The notes under the pieces: model-generated | What the model saw: the letters and a program-made list of their open reading frames with translations, nothing else | What the model was told of the DNA's origin: nothing | Databases searched by the model: none | Translations under genes and position numbers: made by a program | Assembly: GCA_938049325.1 (NCBI GenBank) | Contig: CALICC010000329.1 | Coordinates: 1-6,951 of the forward strand | Direction: 5' to 3' | Source of the DNA: an uncultured Ilumatobacter sp. | GTDB lineage: Bacteria; Actinomycetota; Acidimicrobiia; Acidimicrobiales; Ilumatobacteraceae | Length of the DNA stretch: 6,951 nt | Shown: positions 5,243-6,951 of the stretch, in pieces | How the letters are laid out: each line of letters starts with the position of its first letter | How positions within the stretch are numbered: position 1 is the stretch's first letter

Positions 5243-6951
5243 TCAGCCGCGGTAGGTCATGCCGCGGTAGCCGTCGGCAAAGCCAGCGCTGCGGAGCAGT
5301 TCGACGAAGCCCTCGGGCGCATCGGGGCCGGTGAGGACGTCGCCGTTCACCTTGCGGATCTCGATCGACTTCGCCCGACCGTCTTTGACCACCGACATCA
5401 ACGCGGCCGCCCACGACGTGTCGACAAGCGTGTCGGGGAAGGTCACGAGGTGATGCCCGCGCCGATCGAACCACGCGAGCAACGTGCCGGCGCGCAACAC
5501 GACGATCGATGACGCATTTCGTGCTGGGCGGCCACTGGTGGTCGGCCACGGCAACGTGCCGCCGTACGGATTGGCCGGGTCGGTCGTGGCCAACACGATC
5601 GGCGGCGGGACGTCGGCAGGGTGCAAGATCGGATCGGGTGTTTCACGTGCCGATCGCAACCTGTCGACCGCTCCAGGAATTGCGAACTGGGCGGCGCCGA
5701 GTCCATCGACGAAGTAGCCGCGGCGCACCTGCCCTCGTTCTTCGAGCACCTTCAACACGCCGTACACGTTCGTGTACCCGCCGACCATCCCTTCGGCGAG
5801 GACCGCTTCTCGAGTGACCACGCCGTAGCGCTCGACGAGTTGCAACGCCTGTGCGTGCGCTGCTTCGGTCGGATGTGGTGCTGGTAGCAGCAACGGCGCG
5901 ACGAGGCTCCAGCGCCCCTGTCCCGCGGGCGGACCAATTCGGTTGAGTCGACCGGGCCGAGGGCGACCACCCACCCGAGAGCTCCGCGAGGTGGCCTTGG
6001 TCGACGTGACTTTGGCGCCAGCAACCACGGCACGGAGTGGTGCGAGCGAATCGTTCGTGACCTCGCCCGCCCACACGAGATCCCACAGTGCCACGAGGAT
6101 CTCATGATCGGTCGCGGTGGGAGCAGCCGCGCGCAACTGATTCCAGAAACTCGCACCTCGGGCCTCGAGCAGTTCGCGAATCCCGTCGTGGATCGGCCCT
6201 TCGGGGCGGTCGCGCACTTCCCAACCAGGCGCCAACATGGGTAACTGGTCGGCAAACGTCAAGCGAACTCGACCGTCTTTCGACCCGACCGCACCAGCAC
6301 CGATCCAGACAACTTCACCTGCCGTACACAACTCGTCGAGCATCGACGACCGGAAGGAGGCGACGCGGGCGGGCAGCACATCGGTTTCAATGGTCGACGC
6401 CACCAGCGCTGACCCGGACAGCACGGTGAGTGACTCGACCAGCGCTTCCATCCCCCGTCGCTTGGCCGGAATCTCGTGCCATGCCGGCAAGAACCGAGCC
6501 AGCGCCTCCTGGTCGACCGGCTCCACCTCGCGGCGCAGCGCGGCGAGCGAACGGCGACGCAACTGGCGAAGCACGTCGGCATCACAAAACTCGCGGGCAA
6601 CACCTTCGGGACGGAACTCGCCGATGACCACGCGCTCCTCGCCTTCGAGCGCTGCGAGTGCGCCGGCGATCCGCTCGATGGGAGCAGCGAATCGGCTGGC
6701 AACTTCCTTGGTGACGAACGGACCATGCGTGCGGGCGTATCGACCAACCAGCTCCTCGAGCGGACGCGCGACCGGGTCGGTGAACGCCATCGGCAGACCC
6801 ACCGGAATCGCACACCCAAACGCGTCGCGATAGCGAGCGGCGTCTTCGGCAGCGATGAAACGCACCTCGGCCCCGATGCCGATCTCGACGGCCCGCTTCT
6901 CGCGGACCAACTGCGCAATCCACATCGCGCCGAAGCCACCCGCCGGAACCG
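5243..6951 (-). CDS. lhr: Lhr-family ATP-dependent helicase, C-terminal region (5' partial)
   Basis: The frame is open from the right edge to TGA at 5243-5245, giving 568 visible residues. An ATG at 6923-6925 lies inside the open frame and is probably not the start. I recognise the C-terminal half of Lhr (large helicase-related), a superfamily 2 DNA-repair helicase of about 1,500 residues in actinobacteria that translocates on single-stranded DNA and unwinds duplexes. The ATPase motifs would lie beyond the window. Diagnostic segments, numbered from the ATG at 6925: RYARTHGPF (63-70) in a winged-helix region, WDLVWAGEVTND (281-292), a basic Arg/Gly/Pro linker (about 305-335), GQGRWSLVAPLL (336-347), YGVVTREAVLAEG (367-379), RRGYFVDGLGAAQF (401-414), TTDPANPYGGTLPW (447-460). 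This C-terminal domain resembles AlkZ-type glycosylases, and E. coli Lhr is reported to have uracil-DNA glycosylase activity there; whether this protein does is untested. Two hairpins follow the stop. Confidence 0.92.
   Translation of the reverse strand, partial: VPAGGFGAMWIAQLVREKRAVEIGIGAEVRFIAAEDAARYRDAFGCAIPVGLPMAFTDPVARPLEELVGRYARTHGPFVTKEVASRFAAPIERIAGALAALEGEERVVIGEFRPEGVAREFCDADVLRQLRRRSLAALRREVEPVDQEALARFLPAWHEIPAKRRGMEALVESLTVLSGSALVASTIETDVLPARVASFRSSMLDELCTAGEVVWIGAGAVGSKDGRVRLTFADQLPMLAPGWEVRDRPEGPIHDGIRELLEARGASFWNQLRAAAPTATDHEILVALWDLVWAGEVTNDSLAPLRAVVAGAKVTSTKATSRSSRVGGRPRPGRLNRIGPPAGQGRWSLVAPLLLPAPHPTEAAHAQALQLVERYGVVTREAVLAEGMVGGYTNVYGVLKVLEERGQVRRGYFVDGLGAAQFAIPGAVDRLRSARETPDPILHPADVPPPIVLATTDPANPYGGTLPWPTTSGRPARNASSIVVLRAGTLLAWFDRRGHHLVTFPDTLVDTSWAAALMSVVKDGRAKSIEIRKVNGDVLTGPDAPEGFVELLRSAGFADGYRGMTYRG

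Noticed and set aside
5243..6925. The lhr fragment as a complete 560-residue protein starting at ATG 6925
   Set aside because: The frame stays open to the window edge, and the sequence matches the internal and C-terminal part of long Lhr proteins. The ATPase core would be missing, so a gene cut by the window edge is the simpler reading.
1..6951. CRISPR array, tRNA/rRNA genes, insertion sequence, prophage or toxin-antitoxin pair
   Set aside because: I saw no regularly spaced short repeats, tRNA cloverleaf, transposase or integrase motifs, or small gene pairs on either strand.

Overview
The window is high-GC DNA with dense coding and long mirror ORFs in the non-coding frames. It reads as an ordinary chromosomal segment of an actinobacterium. 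An Acidimicrobiia (Ilumatobacter-like) source is my guess, based on the actinobacterial style of the Lhr helicase, the carotenoid oxygenase and the large secreted FN3 protein. No taxonomic marker in the window settles this.

Layout from left to right: (1) positions 1-238 (+), the last 78 residues of an SGNH-type hydrolase or acyltransferase domain. (2) A 90-nt gap with a good promoter (TTGACA, 17 bp, TTGGAT) whose predicted transcription start lies almost on the next start codon. (3) 329-1708 (+), a complete carotenoid oxygenase with all four iron-binding histidines. (4) A compound hairpin at 1713-1769 between convergent genes. (5) 1785-4988 (-), a 1067-residue secreted multidomain protein: signal peptide, an unrecognised beta-rich core with a five-glycine zipper, a PKD-like segment, then four FN3 domains, the last two a recent 360-bp duplication. 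(6) An intergenic region at 4989-5242 with a second copy of the same compound hairpin and an unrelated perfect hairpin. (7) 5243-6951 (-), the C-terminal part of an Lhr-family helicase, whose N-terminal part lies beyond the right edge.

The genes do not form an obvious pathway. The carotenoid oxygenase appears to be transcribed on its own, the FN3 protein is a single gene bounded by hairpins, and lhr ends before two hairpins. The most notable features are the matching 57-bp palindromic elements on both sides of the secreted-protein gene, which have the same loop and a compensatory stem change, and the unrecognised core domain of that protein. I saw no CRISPR array, tRNA, rRNA, insertion sequence, phage gene or defence system.
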